Shown: positions 6,127-14,535, counted from the first letter of the stretch. The stretch: 45,425 nt of DNA from Streptomyces sp. CBMA123 (GCF_014596465.1 NZ_MECK01000479.1:1-45425); one strand, 5' to 3'. Made by a program: numbers and translations. Notes: a model not told the origin generated them from the sequence alone.

Positions 6127-7614
6127 CTAGCGCCGACGCCCCTGCTCGCCCTCGGGGCTCTGCGGCCCCCGCTCGCCCGCCCGGGCGCGGCCCGAGAGCA
6201 GCTCCTGCACGCTCGGGAGCTTCCGTCGCTGCTGCGCGGGCGGGTCGACCGGCTGCGGCCGGGGCTCCGGCGCCGGGCCGAGACCGGCCTTGGCGACCGC
6301 GTCGGCCAGGAAGTCCGAGGCCTGGCGGCGGGCGTTGTCCACGCTGCGCCGCAACTGCTCGGCGTCGCCGCGCAGCTTGTCGGCCTGACGGCTCAGCAGG
6401 TCGTTGCGCTGCTCGGCCTCGCTGAGCTGCCTGAGGCTGGCGGCGGCCCGGGCGGCGGACTCGCGTTCGAGCTGCTCGCCGCGGGCCCGGGCGTCGGCGA
6501 GGATCTGCTGCGCCGCGGACTCGGTGCGGGTCCGGATGTCGGTCACCTCCTGCTCGGCCTGGCGGCGGAGGAAGGCGGCCTCGGCCTCGAACCCCTCCCG
6601 GAGCCGGGTGACCTCCTCGCGGGCCCGGGCGAGCAGCGTGTCCGCCTCCTGGCGACGGGCCAGGACGTACCGGTCCTGTTCGGCGGCGGCATGGGCGGCA
6701 TGGGCGGCGTGGGCGGCGTGGGCGTCGAGGACGGTGGGCCGGTGGCCATACGTGTCGGCCGCCCCGGCCGCCCACGCCGCCCCGGTCGGTCCGGCGATCC
6801 GGAGCAGCCGTTCGGCGACCTCGTCGGCGTCGGCCGGGCGGGCGGCCGGGTCCTTGGCGAGCAGGTCGAGGACGAGGGCGTCGAGCCCCGGCGGCACGGG
6901 TGGCCGCAGGTCGCCGGGGGCGGTTGGCCGGACCTCGGCGTGCTGGCGGATCAGCTCGTACAGCGTGCCGCGGAACGGGGGTCGCCCGGTGAGGAGTTCG
7001 TACAGCAGGCAGCCGAAGGCGTAGAGGTCGGATCGGGCGTCCAGGCTGCGGTTCTCGAAGCGTTCGGGGGCCATGTAGGCGGGCGTGCCGACGATCACGT
7101 TGGTGCTGGTGACGCCGTCGTCGACGTGGCCGCTGCGGGCGATGCCGAAGTCGACGACCTTGACCGCGCCGCTGGACTGGATCATCACGTTGGCCGGCTT
7201 GACGTCCCGGTGGACGACCCCGGCCCGGTGCGCGGTGGCCAGCGCCCGGGCGATCTGGACCGCCCAGGCCAGCGAACGGTCCAACTCCGGTACGCCGTCG
7301 GCCAGGTGGCGGCTGAGCGGGGCGCCGTCCAGCAGCTCCATGACCAGGAAGAACAGCGGGCGGTCGGCGGCCCGGTGCTGCCCGAAGTCGTGCACGGTGA
7401 CGATCGAGGGGTGGTTGAGCGCGCCGGCCGTGGCCACCTCCCGGGCGAACCGGGCCGCGTCCTTGGGGGAGCCGCTGCCGCCGGGGAGCATCACCTTGAC
7501 GGCGACGAGGCGTTGGATGCGCGCGTCGCGGGCCTTCCAGACCGCGCCGAAGGCGCCCTCGCCGATCTGCTCGACCAGTTCGTACCGTCCGTCGAGTACC
7601 TCGCCCGGCTGCAT
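6127..7614 (-). CDS. Ser/Thr protein kinase with C-terminal coiled coil
   Basis: A 495-aa Hanks-type kinase. Residues 11-270 hold the domain: glycine loop IGEGAFGAVWKA, catalytic Lys40 (VAVK), HRDVKPANV with Asp137, DFGIARSG with Asp155, and a GTPAYMAPERF activation-loop end. After a His/Ala-rich linker (HAAHAAHAAHAA) residues about 310-455 form a long coiled coil dense in Arg, Glu and Ala, similar in style to DivIVA/FilP-type cytoskeletal coils. There is no transmembrane helix and there are no PASTA repeats, so the kinase is soluble, unlike PknB. ATG at 7614 follows AAGGGG. It may phosphorylate or assemble with tip-growth scaffold proteins; that is inference. Confidence 0.9.
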   Translation of the reverse strand: MQPGEVLDGRYELVEQIGEGAFGAVWKARDARIQRLVAVKVMLPGGSGSPKDAARFAREVATAGALNHPSIVTVHDFGQHRAADRPLFFLVMELLDGAPLSRHLADGVPELDRSLAWAVQIARALATAHRAGVVHRDVKPANVMIQSSGAVKVVDFGIARSGHVDDGVTSTNVIVGTPAYMAPERFENRSLDARSDLYAFGCLLYELLTGRPPFRGTLYELIRQHAEVRPTAPGDLRPPVPPGLDALVLDLLAKDPAARPADADEVAERLLRIAGPTGAAWAAGAADTYGHRPTVLDAHAAHAAHAAHAAAEQDRYVLARRQEADTLLARAREEVTRLREGFEAEAAFLRRQAEQEVTDIRTRTESAAQQILADARARGEQLERESAARAAASLRQLSEAEQRNDLLSRQADKLRGDAEQLRRSVDNARRQASDFLADAVAKAGLGPAPEPRPQPVDPPAQQRRKLPSVQELLSGRARAGERGPQSPEGEQGRRR

Positions 7615-7687
7615 CCCCCGCCCCTTCCCGCGATCCGGTGCCCGCGGCCGGGCCCGCTTCAACCTACCCCGGGGGCACGGTGGCTGG

Positions 7688-8005
7688 TCATCCGCTGCGG
7701 TCGGCGGCCAGCTCCGCCAGGACGGCGTCGAGCAGGCCCGGGAGGCGGGTGTCGAGTTCGGTCCGGCGCAGGGTGACCAGCCGGGCCTTGCCGCTGGTGC
7801 GGACGGCGACCACGCCGGCCTCGCGCAGGAGCCGCCAGTGGTTGGAGAGGGTCGAGCGCGGGACGGCTATCCCCTCGGGGCTGCAGGTGGTCTCGCCGTC
7901 CTCGGCGAGGCGCCGGACGAGTTGCAGGCGGACCGGGTCGCCGAGGGCGTGCAGGACGGTGGCGAGGTCGAAGTCCTCGGGGTGGGGCTGGGGCAGGGTC
8001 CGCAT
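7688..8005 (-). CDS. ArsR-family winged-helix regulator
   Basis: A 105-aa ArsR/SmtB-type regulator: VLHALGDPVRLQLVRRLAEDG, recognition helix region VPRSTLSNHWRLLREAGVV, wing TSGKARLVTLRR. It has one Cys (ETTCSPEG) and no evident metal site, so a non-metal signal is likely. GAGGA lies five bases before the ATG at 8005. It is divergent from a VOC-family gene with an inverted repeat in between, the usual layout of a regulator controlling its partner. Confidence 0.85.
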   Translation of the reverse strand: MRTLPQPHPEDFDLATVLHALGDPVRLQLVRRLAEDGETTCSPEGIAVPRSTLSNHWRLLREAGVVAVRTSGKARLVTLRRTELDTRLPGLLDAVLAELAADRSG

Positions 8006-8059
8006 CGGGTTCCTCGGGTGGGCTGCGGCCGGCTCTGGTGGCGGGCCCGGTGTGCTGTC

Positions 8060-8096
8060 TAGTATGACGCTTCGACAGTTCGGGAAAGTCGAACTG
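8060..8096. promoter_or_regulatory. Divergent promoter/operator for ArsR and VOC genes
   Basis: An inverted repeat CAGTTCG-N7-CGAACTG (8076-8096) lies just downstream of TAGTAT (8060-8065), a possible -10 box for the plus-strand VOC gene. Binding there would overlap the start of transcription. The overlapping TTCGAC/GTCGAA pair gives a second symmetric reading. Confidence 0.6.
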
Positions 8097-8154
8097 ACCG
8101 TGGATCAGCCCCGGGCCGCCGACGGCGGGGCCGTTCGGAGAGGGAGGCCGGAGG

Positions 8155-8529
8155 ATGAAGGTGCTGGCGACGCTGGCCCGGGTGTACGTGGACGATCTGG
8201 ACACGGTGCTGCCCACGCTGCGCGAACTCACCGGCGAGCGCGAGGGATTGCGCTTCCCGTACGCCGGGGTCGAGGTCGCGCGGATCGGCGGCCTGCTGGT
8301 CGTCGCGGGGACGGAGGAGGCGCGGGCGCCCTTCCGCCGGGTGCAGAGCACCCTGCTGGTCGACGACCTGGACGGCCTCGGGGAGCTGCTGCGGATCCAG
8401 GGCGGCGAGCTGCTGGACGGCCCCAACGAGGTGCCGACCGGACGCAACGCCACCGCTCGGCACCCCGGCGGGGCGGTGTTCGAGTACGTCGAGTTCGTGC
8501 CGGACCGGCCGGTGTTCACGGCGGACTGA
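8155..8529 (+). CDS. VOC (glyoxalase/bleomycin-resistance) superfamily protein
   Basis: A 124-aa protein with the paired beta-alpha-beta-beta-beta modules of the VOC fold: LARVYVDDLDTVLPTLREL, VARIGGLLVVAG, STLLVDDLDGLGELL and a final GGAVFEYVEF strand. The terminal Glu typical of metal-binding members is present (FEYVEF). Substrate unknown; relatives isomerise glyoxal adducts, cleave rings or bind antibiotics. It is divergent from the ArsR gene and probably controlled by it. GGAGG lies six bases before the ATG. Confidence 0.8.
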   Translation: MKVLATLARVYVDDLDTVLPTLRELTGEREGLRFPYAGVEVARIGGLLVVAGTEEARAPFRRVQSTLLVDDLDGLGELLRIQGGELLDGPNEVPTGRNATARHPGGAVFEYVEFVPDRPVFTAD

Positions 8530-8576
8530 CGGGCGTCGGGGAGCCGCCCGGTCGGCCCTCGGGCGGCGGGCGTGGC

Positions 8577-8609
8577 GACCGGCCTGCGACCGGCCTGCGA
8601 CCGGCCTGC
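8577..8609 (+). repeat. Three 11-bp tandem units GACCGGCCTGC
   Basis: Three exact copies of GACCGGCCTGC, flanked by two copies of a GGCGGGCGTGGCGACC segment. They lie in the 361-bp gap 8530-8890, which otherwise holds only promoter-like sequence. Confidence 0.8.
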
Positions 8610-8828
8610 GGGCGGCGGGCGGCGGGCGTGGCGACCTCGGGCGGGCGGCTCGGCGGGGTGGCGGACGGCGCCCAGGGCCCCGATGCTGCCGGCCGGGCGG
8701 GTGGGGGAGGCGCTGTCCGGGCCGGCCGGGCTGGGCCGGGAATCGTAACGATCACGGGGGCGGGGCCTCCCATGTGCAGGGGCGGAAGGGGTTTTTCCTG
8801 CTCTTTGTTTAGGATCTTGCTTTGCTCT

Positions 8829-8850
8829 GCGACGATCCGATGATCGTCGC
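8829..8850. promoter_or_regulatory. Perfect inverted repeat upstream of the beta-propeller gene
   Basis: Arms GCGACGATC and GATCGTCGC (9 bases each) flank CGAT, 41 bp before the ATG at 8891, within the only locally AT-rich patch of the gap. A related palindrome ATCGT-A-ACGAT occurs at 8742-8752. Candidate operator or 5' leader hairpin. Confidence 0.5.
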
Positions 8851-8890
8851 CCGATTGTGGTGGGCGGCGCTTCGCAGGGGAGAAACCGGC

Positions 8891-10390
8891 ATGGCCGAGC
8901 GGCCCGAGGACAGCGTCGTCCGGCTGAGGACGAGGTGGCGCGCCAGGTTCGTCAGGGACAGGGAGACCTTGATGGTGGTCTTCGGCGGAGTCCTGGGAGC
9001 CATGTTCGCGAGCCTGGGCCTGGCGGTGCTGTTCGGCCCCGCCAACGGGTTCGGCGGCGCCAGCCTCGGCGTGATGGGCGCCCTCAGCATCCTCGGGATG
9101 CTGCCCTGCGGGGCGAGCTTCGTCTGGGCGCTGATCCACCCCCGGCGCGGGCTCCCCGCGGCGGCCGTCGGCACCGTGCTCGGGCTGGGCATCTTCCTCG
9201 GCTTCGCCGGGGACGGCGTCAACGACTCCTGGAAGGCCCCGCCGGACCACCCGTCCACCGTCCGCGCGGTCGGCAGCTGGACCAGCGGTGACCTGGTGGT
9301 GCGGGTCCGCCCGGACGAGGTGGTGGCGTACCGCCGCGGGGACGGGGCGGTCGCCTGGCAGTGGACGCCGCCGGGCTCCGACTCCGTGTGCACGATGAGC
9401 CGCGGGGTCGGGACCGGCGGCATCGGCGTGATCGGCCACTCGGCGCACGGAAAGCCCTGCGGGGCGGTGACCTCGCTGGACCTCACGGACGGCAAGCCGG
9501 GCTGGACCGCCACCGTGAACGCACCCGCCCGGGACGGTGACGGCGCGGATTCGGACCTCGTCGCGGTGGCGGGCACCGAGGCCGTGCTGCAGGGCACCGA
9601 CGGCTGGCGGGCCGTACGGCTGACCGACGGCCGGGAGCTGTGGCGCGGCGAGCCCGACACCGGGTGCACGCCGCTGGAGGTCGCGGGCGGTGACCAGGAC
9701 GTGGTGACGGCCGCCCAGTGCGGCGACGGGACGGCGGTCGTGCGCACCCTGGCCCCCGGGGACGGACAGGCTCGGACGCGGGCCGCCGTGCCGGCCGAGG
9801 GCGGGATCAAGAACTTCATGGTGGTGTCCGTCGACCCGCTCGCGGTCTGGGTCGACGCCCAGGCCGAGCGCGGCACCCACGCCGTGCTCAGCTTCGACCG
9901 GGCGGGCCGCCAGCGCGCCGCCATACCGGTCTCCGGCGACGAGTACGACCTGGACGTGATGCTCGGCGGCGTCCACGCCTTCGACGAGTTCAGCGCCCGG
10001 CCGCTGTTCGGCGGCATGGTCGTCGGAGACCTGTTCATCGTGCCCGGGGAGAAGCCCGGCGACGTCAGCATGAGCGGCGGCCTGCACCCGAGCCGCACGG
10101 CCACCGGCCGGCTGGTCGCCTACTCCCTGGCGGACGGCGGGAAGCGCTGGACGGCGGGCCTGGACGACCAGGTCACCGGCGTCCTGGCGGACGGCACCTC
10201 GGTCTGGGCGATGACCCGCGACAAACTGACCCGGATCGACGCCGCGACCGGCCGGCAGAGCCGCGAGCTGGACGTCAACGACACCGCCTCGCTCTACCCG
10301 GTGGACCTCTCGGTGGCGGGCCGGGAGCACTTCACGGTGGTCGCGGAGGACGGCACCCGGGACGAGCCGCCGGTCCGCGGGATGAGCTGA
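8891..10390 (+). CDS. Membrane-anchored PQQ-like beta-propeller protein
   Basis: A 499-aa protein. Residues about 25-100 contain three hydrophobic helices (MVVFGGVLGAMFASLGLAVL; LGVMGALSILGMLPCGA; AAVGTVLGLGIFLGFAG). The rest is a repeat-rich beta domain with blades of the pattern VVRVRPDEVVAYRRGDGAVAWQW, VTSLDLTDGKPGWTA, AVRLTDGRELWRGEP and GRLVAYSLADGGKRWTAGL, the Trp-docking style of PQQ-like quinoprotein propellers. No PQQ ligands are clear, so it is probably a binding or scaffold domain outside the membrane. The ATG at 8891 follows AGGGGAG by 8 bases; the frame opens earlier but upstream codons lack family character. Confidence 0.75.
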   Translation: MAERPEDSVVRLRTRWRARFVRDRETLMVVFGGVLGAMFASLGLAVLFGPANGFGGASLGVMGALSILGMLPCGASFVWALIHPRRGLPAAAVGTVLGLGIFLGFAGDGVNDSWKAPPDHPSTVRAVGSWTSGDLVVRVRPDEVVAYRRGDGAVAWQWTPPGSDSVCTMSRGVGTGGIGVIGHSAHGKPCGAVTSLDLTDGKPGWTATVNAPARDGDGADSDLVAVAGTEAVLQGTDGWRAVRLTDGRELWRGEPDTGCTPLEVAGGDQDVVTAAQCGDGTAVVRTLAPGDGQARTRAAVPAEGGIKNFMVVSVDPLAVWVDAQAERGTHAVLSFDRAGRQRAAIPVSGDEYDLDVMLGGVHAFDEFSARPLFGGMVVGDLFIVPGEKPGDVSMSGGLHPSRTATGRLVAYSLADGGKRWTAGLDDQVTGVLADGTSVWAMTRDKLTRIDAATGRQSRELDVNDTASLYPVDLSVAGREHFTVVAEDGTRDEPPVRGMS

Positions 10391-10490
10391 GGGCCGTCCG
10401 GGCGGATCGAGCAAGCTCCTGCGTGCGGCGCTGCGGGCGAACGGCGCGTGCGGGGGAGGGCCGGGCCTTCGGGGGCTCCACCGGCCTCCT

Positions 10491-10506
10491 TGTCCTCCGC
10501 AGGACA
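10491..10506. promoter_or_regulatory. Small hairpin TGTCCT-CCGC-AGGACA ahead of the cold shock gene
   Basis: Six-base arms around CCGC. It lies after the beta-propeller gene and about 140 bp before the cold shock start, so it may end the former or be part of the long leader usual for cold shock genes. Confidence 0.35.
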
Positions 10507-10646
10507 GGCGTGCGTACCGGTCCTACGGTGGAACCGGGTAGCCGCTCTTTGCCGAATGAGTGTCCATGTCGGTTCTTGTCGGCGAGTCTTCCGGCACCGG
10601 CTTCGTCCCACCCGGCGAAGCGCAGCCTCGTTTCCCAGGAGGGGTC

Positions 10647-10853
10647 ATGGCTACTGGGACAGTCAAGTGGTTCAACGCCGAGAAGGGCTTCGGGTTCATC
10701 GAGCAGGACGGCGGCGGTCCGGACGTGTTCGTGCACTACTCGAACATCGACAGCTCGGGCTTCCGTGAACTGGTGGAAGGCCAGAGGGTCGAGTTCGACG
10801 TGACCCAGGGCCAGAAGGGACCGCAGGCCGAACGCGTCCGCCTCGCAGGGTGA
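10647..10853 (+). CDS. Cold shock protein (CspA family)
   Basis: A 68-aa single cold shock domain that binds single-stranded RNA and DNA and melts RNA structure. RNP1 is KGFGFIEQ and RNP2 is VFVHYSNI; the start [17 protein letters not shown] is canonical. AGGAGGGG lies directly upstream of the ATG. The preceding ~250 bp contain no gene and probably form a long regulated 5' leader. A small hypothetical gene follows after 75 bases and may be cotranscribed. Confidence 0.95.
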   Translation: MATGTVKWFNAEKGFGFIEQDGGGPDVFVHYSNIDSSGFRELVEGQRVEFDVTQGQKGPQAERVRLAG

Positions 10854-10928
10854 CGGTCGGCCCGGGCCCGCCCTGGGCCGGAGCCAGGCGCGCCCGGGCC
10901 CGCCCGGGCCGACACGCGGGAGGACACG

Positions 10929-11153
10929 ATGAGCGTTCGGCACACCCTGAACATCATGGACTGGCACGACGACGGCTCCTCCACCTGGCTGCGCTGGGTA
11001 GTCAGCGCAGACCAGATGAGGATGGTCCGGGATCTCCTCGACCGGGCGCCGGACGCGGAGGGCGTCGTGACCCCGGAACAGGCGGACCAGGCACGCACGG
11101 CCACTGATCGGTGGGTGACGTGGGTGGAACAGGACTGGTCGCCCCCAGGGTGA
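10929..11153 (+). CDS. Small hypothetical protein, 74 aa
   Basis: Begins MSVRHTLNIMDWHDDGS and is Trp-rich (six Trp in 74 residues), acidic and soluble. A GGGAGGACACG ribosome site precedes the ATG. It follows the cold shock gene on the same strand. I do not recognise the family. Confidence 0.6.
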   Translation: MSVRHTLNIMDWHDDGSSTWLRWVVSADQMRMVRDLLDRAPDAEGVVTPEQADQARTATDRWVTWVEQDWSPPG

Positions 11154-11221
11154 CGTCACACCGGAGCCTCAGGCGGTGAAGCGGGGGAGAAGCATGTCCT
11201 CCCCGAATCCGGCCGGCGCCC

Positions 11222-11375
11222 CGGCTTCTCCACGTCGACAACCACCAGAACCTCCCCTACGGCGAGCGCAGGAAGGCTCCCGTACGACGAGTCCACCGAG
11301 GGCCTCGACCTCCCCTCCGTCACCTCCTCCTGGCTCGGCCACTGGGAGCCGGACCTCTTCGACTCGCTGATCTGA
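11222..11375 (+). pseudogene. Remnant of a paralogue of the 243-aa protein at 19981-20712
   Basis: One frame gives LHVDNHQNLPYGER, matching LHIDSHQNLLYAER of the intact gene at about 20 kb. The next frame gives LPYDESTEGLDLP then SWLGHWEPDLFDSLI and a stop at 11373-11375, matching the intact gene's C-terminus (LPYDESTEGQLLP, SWLGHWERGLFDPLI). About 75 codons between the two blocks are missing and the join is out of frame; the first half of the gene is absent. This is a deleted copy of the same family. Confidence 0.8.
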
Positions 11376-11435
11376 CCGACCCGACCGCTTGTGTCAGGCT
11401 GGTGGGGGAGCACCGCCGAGCTCGGGAGGCTCGTG

Positions 11436-12245
11436 ATGGCCGAGATCAGGGTGAACGGGGTCTCACTGCACTACGAGGCCCGTGGTGAGGGCCCCGGTGT
11501 CGTCCTGGTGCACGGCTCGTGGACCGACGGCGACTCCTGGTCCCGGGTGATGCCGGGCCTGGCGGAGTCCACCACCGTCGTCGCCTACGACCGGCGCGGG
11601 CACAGCCGCAGCGAGGACCCGCTCACCCAGGGCTCGGTGTACGAGGACGCGGCCGACCTGGCGGGGCTGGTCCAGGGGCTCGGACTGGCACCCGCCTTCG
11701 TCTGCGGCAACTCGTACGGGGCACTGGTCACGCTGCGGCTCGCCTCCGCCCGGCCGGACCTGCTCCGCGGCGTCGCCGTGCACGAGCCGCCCGCCACCGG
11801 CCTGCTGCTGACCGACCCGGAGCTGCGGCCGGTCGGCACCGCGCTCGCCGGGCGCGTGGAGGCCGTCCGGGAGCTGCTGGAGCAGGCGGAGTCGGCCGCG
11901 GCGGCGGAGCTGTTCGTCGAGACGGTCGCCTACGGGCCGGGGGCGTGGGCCCAGCTGCCCGCGCCGGTGCGGCACACCTTCATCCGCAACGCGCCGACCT
12001 ACCTGGACGAGCTGCGGGATCCGGACGCGCTGGACCTGGACCTCACCGCGCTCGCCCGCTTCAACGAGCCCGCGCTGCTCACCCAGAGCGATGACAGCCC
12101 GCCGATGTACGGCGAGGTGCTGGACCTCATCGACCTCGCGCTGCCGAAGGCGGAACGGCACCTGTACGCGGGCGCCGGTCACGCCCCGCACCTGTCGCAG
12201 CCGGAGGAGTGGGTGCGGGTGGTGCTCCCGCGCGCGCTGGTGTGA
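11436..12245 (+). CDS. Alpha/beta hydrolase
   Basis: A 269-aa alpha/beta hydrolase: oxyanion VLVHGSWTDG, strand VVAYDRRGHSRSE, nucleophile elbow VCGNSYGALV with Ser93, acid Asp219 or Asp220 in LTQSDDSPP, base His249 in GAGHAPHLS. No signal peptide. GGGAGG precedes the ATG at 11436. Substrate cannot be inferred. The stop codon is formed by the first unit of a 15-bp tandem repeat, so the C-terminus could vary as the repeat expands. Confidence 0.85.
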   Translation: MAEIRVNGVSLHYEARGEGPGVVLVHGSWTDGDSWSRVMPGLAESTTVVAYDRRGHSRSEDPLTQGSVYEDAADLAGLVQGLGLAPAFVCGNSYGALVTLRLASARPDLLRGVAVHEPPATGLLLTDPELRPVGTALAGRVEAVRELLEQAESAAAAELFVETVAYGPGAWAQLPAPVRHTFIRNAPTYLDELRDPDALDLDLTALARFNEPALLTQSDDSPPMYGEVLDLIDLALPKAERHLYAGAGHAPHLSQPEEWVRVVLPRALV

Positions 12246-12360
12246 CCGGTGCGGGTGTGACCGGTGCTGGTGTGACCTGCGTGGGTGTGACCGGCGCTGG
12301 TGTGGACGGTGCTGGTGTGGACGGTGCTGGTGTGGACGGTGCTGGTGTGGACGGTGCGCG
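12241..12360 (+). repeat. Eight 15-bp tandem units
   Basis: Exactly eight head-to-tail 15-base units: four variants of TGTGACCGGTGCTGG (12241-12300), then four of TGTGGACGGTGCTGG (12301-12360), three of them identical. The hydrolase stop codon lies in unit one. Read through in one frame the array encodes a five-residue repeat (GAGVT/GAGVD). The remaining sequence to 12531 holds no gene. Confidence 0.9.
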
Positions 12361-12531
12361 TCGGTCTGGTCGGCAGCGTCCCGCACCCCGGGTGAATCGT
12401 CCGCCTTTGGGGTGGTGACGATTCGGCCCTGGTCGAATCCCCGCCCGCCCGCTCGCCCTCCAAGTCGCCCTGGGCACAAGCTACTTCCGTGACCGCGTCA
12501 GGACGGACGCGGTGCGAACGGAAGGACGAAC

Positions 12532-13923
12532 ATGACGAGCACGCGCGGCCGCGTCGCCGCCCTGCTGGGCGCCGTCGCGGTGGTCGCCGGCACCACCCTC
12601 GCCGGCCCGGCCGCCGCGGCGCCGGCCGAACCGCAGCACCGGCACGGCGGCGGGATCACCGGGCAGGCACCCTGCCGGAATGCGCCCGAATTCACCTGCG
12701 GGACCCTCACCGTGCCACTCGACCACAGCGGCTCCACCCCCGGCACCCTCCAGCTCGACGTGGCGATGACCGGCAACGCCGACGCCCCCAAGGGCGACCT
12801 GCTCTTCCTGGCCGGCGGCCCCGGGCAGCCCGGCGTACCGCTGATGCGCCGGATCGCGAGCAAGCTGACGCCCGTGCTGAAGGACTACCGCCTGGTCATG
12901 TACGACCAGCGCGGCACCGGCCAACGGGCCCTGCAGTGCCCCGGCCTCCAGGAGGACATGGGCTCCTCCGACCTCGCCCTGCCCCGTCGGCAGTCCATCG
13001 CCGACTGCGCCACCGCCCTCGGCCCGAACGCCCGCTACTACAGCAGCGAGGACACCGTCGGCGACATCGACCTGCTGCGCCAGGCCCTGGGTGACCACCG
13101 GCTGACCCTCGACGGCGTCTCCTACGGCACCTTCGTCGCCGAACGCTACGCCCTCGCCCACCCGGCGCACGTGGCCCGGCTGGTCCTCGACTCGGTTGTG
13201 CCGCAGGGCGGTTACGACCCGATGGACCTCGCCGCGCTGCCCGCCACCGCGCGAGTCCTGCGCAGCGCCTGCCAGGCCACCGGCTGCACCACCGACCCGG
13301 CCGCCGACCTGGCCACCACCGTGCGGAAGTACGGCGACGGGGCACAGATCCTGGACGCGCTCACCAGCTACGAGTTCACCGACCCGAACTACGGCGGGGT
13401 GCCGGAAGCCCTGCACGCGGCGGCCGGCGGGCAACCGGAGAAGCTCCAGGCCTTCATCGACGACGTGCACAAGGGCGACGCCGCCCCGGCCGAATTGCTC
13501 AGCCAGGGCCTGCACGCCGCCACCCTGTGCGCCGACGGGCGCTACCCGTGGGGCACCTCGGACACCCCGGTCGAGGGCCGGGCGGCCGCACTGGCGGAGA
13601 CCCGGCAGGACCTGACCGCCGACCAGACCTGGCCGTACGACCCGGCGACCGCGACCGGACTGGGCTCCCTGCTGGTCTGCCTGGACTGGCCGCGCGAGCA
13701 GGTACCGCCGCTGCCGTCGGAGCACCGCAAGCTGCCCGATGTGCCGGTGCTGCTGCTCGGCGGCGACCGGGACCTCTCCACCCCCTACGAATGGCTCTAC
13801 CAGCAGGCGAAGTCGACGCACGACCCGCAGATCGTGATCGTCCCGGGCGCGGCGCACTCGGTGCAGACCCGGGCGGCCGACCCGGCCGGGCGGCAGGCGG
13901 TCTACGACTTCCTGTCGAAGTGA
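12532..13923 (+). CDS. Secreted alpha/beta hydrolase of the tripeptidyl aminopeptidase (TAP/SlpD) type
   Basis: A 463-aa precursor. Residues 1-32 are a Sec signal peptide (basic start, LLGAVAVVAG core, AAAAPA cleavage region). The mature protein has the S33 peptidase layout: LFLAGGPGQPG oxyanion segment, YDQRGTGQRALQC, nucleophile elbow DGVSYGTF with Ser197, a Cys-rich cap domain, and the C-terminal TAP-like lobe with Asp414 (GGDRDLSTP) and His442 (GAAHSVQ). Relatives remove N-terminal peptides from proteins outside the cell. GAAGGA precedes the ATG. Confidence 0.9.
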   Translation: MTSTRGRVAALLGAVAVVAGTTLAGPAAAAPAEPQHRHGGGITGQAPCRNAPEFTCGTLTVPLDHSGSTPGTLQLDVAMTGNADAPKGDLLFLAGGPGQPGVPLMRRIASKLTPVLKDYRLVMYDQRGTGQRALQCPGLQEDMGSSDLALPRRQSIADCATALGPNARYYSSEDTVGDIDLLRQALGDHRLTLDGVSYGTFVAERYALAHPAHVARLVLDSVVPQGGYDPMDLAALPATARVLRSACQATGCTTDPAADLATTVRKYGDGAQILDALTSYEFTDPNYGGVPEALHAAAGGQPEKLQAFIDDVHKGDAAPAELLSQGLHAATLCADGRYPWGTSDTPVEGRAAALAETRQDLTADQTWPYDPATATGLGSLLVCLDWPREQVPPLPSEHRKLPDVPVLLLGGDRDLSTPYEWLYQQAKSTHDPQIVIVPGAAHSVQTRAADPAGRQAVYDFLSK

Positions 13924-13978
13924 CGTGAGGCCGGTGACGGTCCGCTCCGCGCAGGGGAGGGAGCGGCCCGTCACCGGC

Positions 13979-14533
13979 TCAGCGCTCGGTCGCGCCCCAG
14001 CCGTCGTCGGGCAGGGCGGGGTCGGGCTCGGGGCAGTCGACGTGGTCGTAGCCCCACAGGCCCACCTTGTGCAACAGCCAGTCCGCCAAGGGCGGTTGGT
14101 CCCGGTCGAGTCGGTCGACCAGGACGAACCCGACCCGGACATCCTCGGCCGGCGCGACCTCCAGGGTCCGCTGGCCGGGGATGTTCTCGTATGTCACGGT
14201 CTCCCAGGAGCAGCCGGCGGCGGTGAGTGCGGCGGTCAGCTCGGACTCGCTGACCTTGGTGTCGATGGTATCCAACTCGCCGTACGGCTGCGGGAGTTCG
14301 AGTTCACCGTGCCAGGCCGGCAGGGAGAACGAGCGGAGTCGGCGGCAGCGGCAGAACACCGTCCAGGCGTCGCCCCAGCCGAAGGCGTGCGGCCAGCGCG
14401 ACTCTTTGTGGATCCGCCCGCAGTCCCACGGATCGCCGTAGCGGGAGGCGAGTTCGGGCAGCGAGGCGTCGTACCGCAGATCGCCGTACCCGCCGGTGAC
14501 GGCGAGGTCCGCGAGCAGACGTGGAAAGGTCAT
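13979..14533 (-). CDS. Hypothetical protein, 184 aa
   Basis: A soluble, acidic, Trp-rich protein beginning MTFPRLLADLAVTGGYGD and ending DGWGATER. It contains several Cys (CGRIHKES, FCRCRRL). The ATG at 14533 lies two bases after the stop of the serine hydrolase gene, so the two are one transcription unit; an in-frame GTG at 14545 is an alternative start. I do not recognise the family. Confidence 0.65.
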   Translation of the reverse strand: MTFPRLLADLAVTGGYGDLRYDASLPELASRYGDPWDCGRIHKESRWPHAFGWGDAWTVFCRCRRLRSFSLPAWHGELELPQPYGELDTIDTKVSESELTAALTAAGCSWETVTYENIPGQRTLEVAPAEDVRVGFVLVDRLDRDQPPLADWLLHKVGLWGYDHVDCPEPDPALPDDGWGATER

Positions 14534-14535
14534 CG

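Noticed and set aside
8516..10414. 632-aa minus-strand frame over the beta-propeller gene
   Set aside because: Composition is Arg/Pro/Gly/His noise; the plus strand has membrane helices and regular propeller blades with a ribosome site.
10500..10560. GGAACC/GGGTAG elements upstream of the cold shock gene as sigma-E or sigma-B type promoter
   Set aside because: Partner boxes are not found at the required spacing, so no promoter class can be called.
10646..11160. Alternative minus-strand frames antisense to the cold shock gene
   Set aside because: The plus-strand cold shock domain is unmistakable and the antisense frames are its shadows.
12241..12360. Regular 15-bp array considered as CRISPR or iteron origin
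   Set aside because: No spacers, units are contiguous and too short, and no replication gene is nearby.
12091..12492. Cys/Arg-rich frame with CGRCWCGRCWCG repeats over the 15-bp tandem array
   Set aside because: It is an alternative-frame reading of the tandem repeat and overlaps the hydrolase; no ribosome site.
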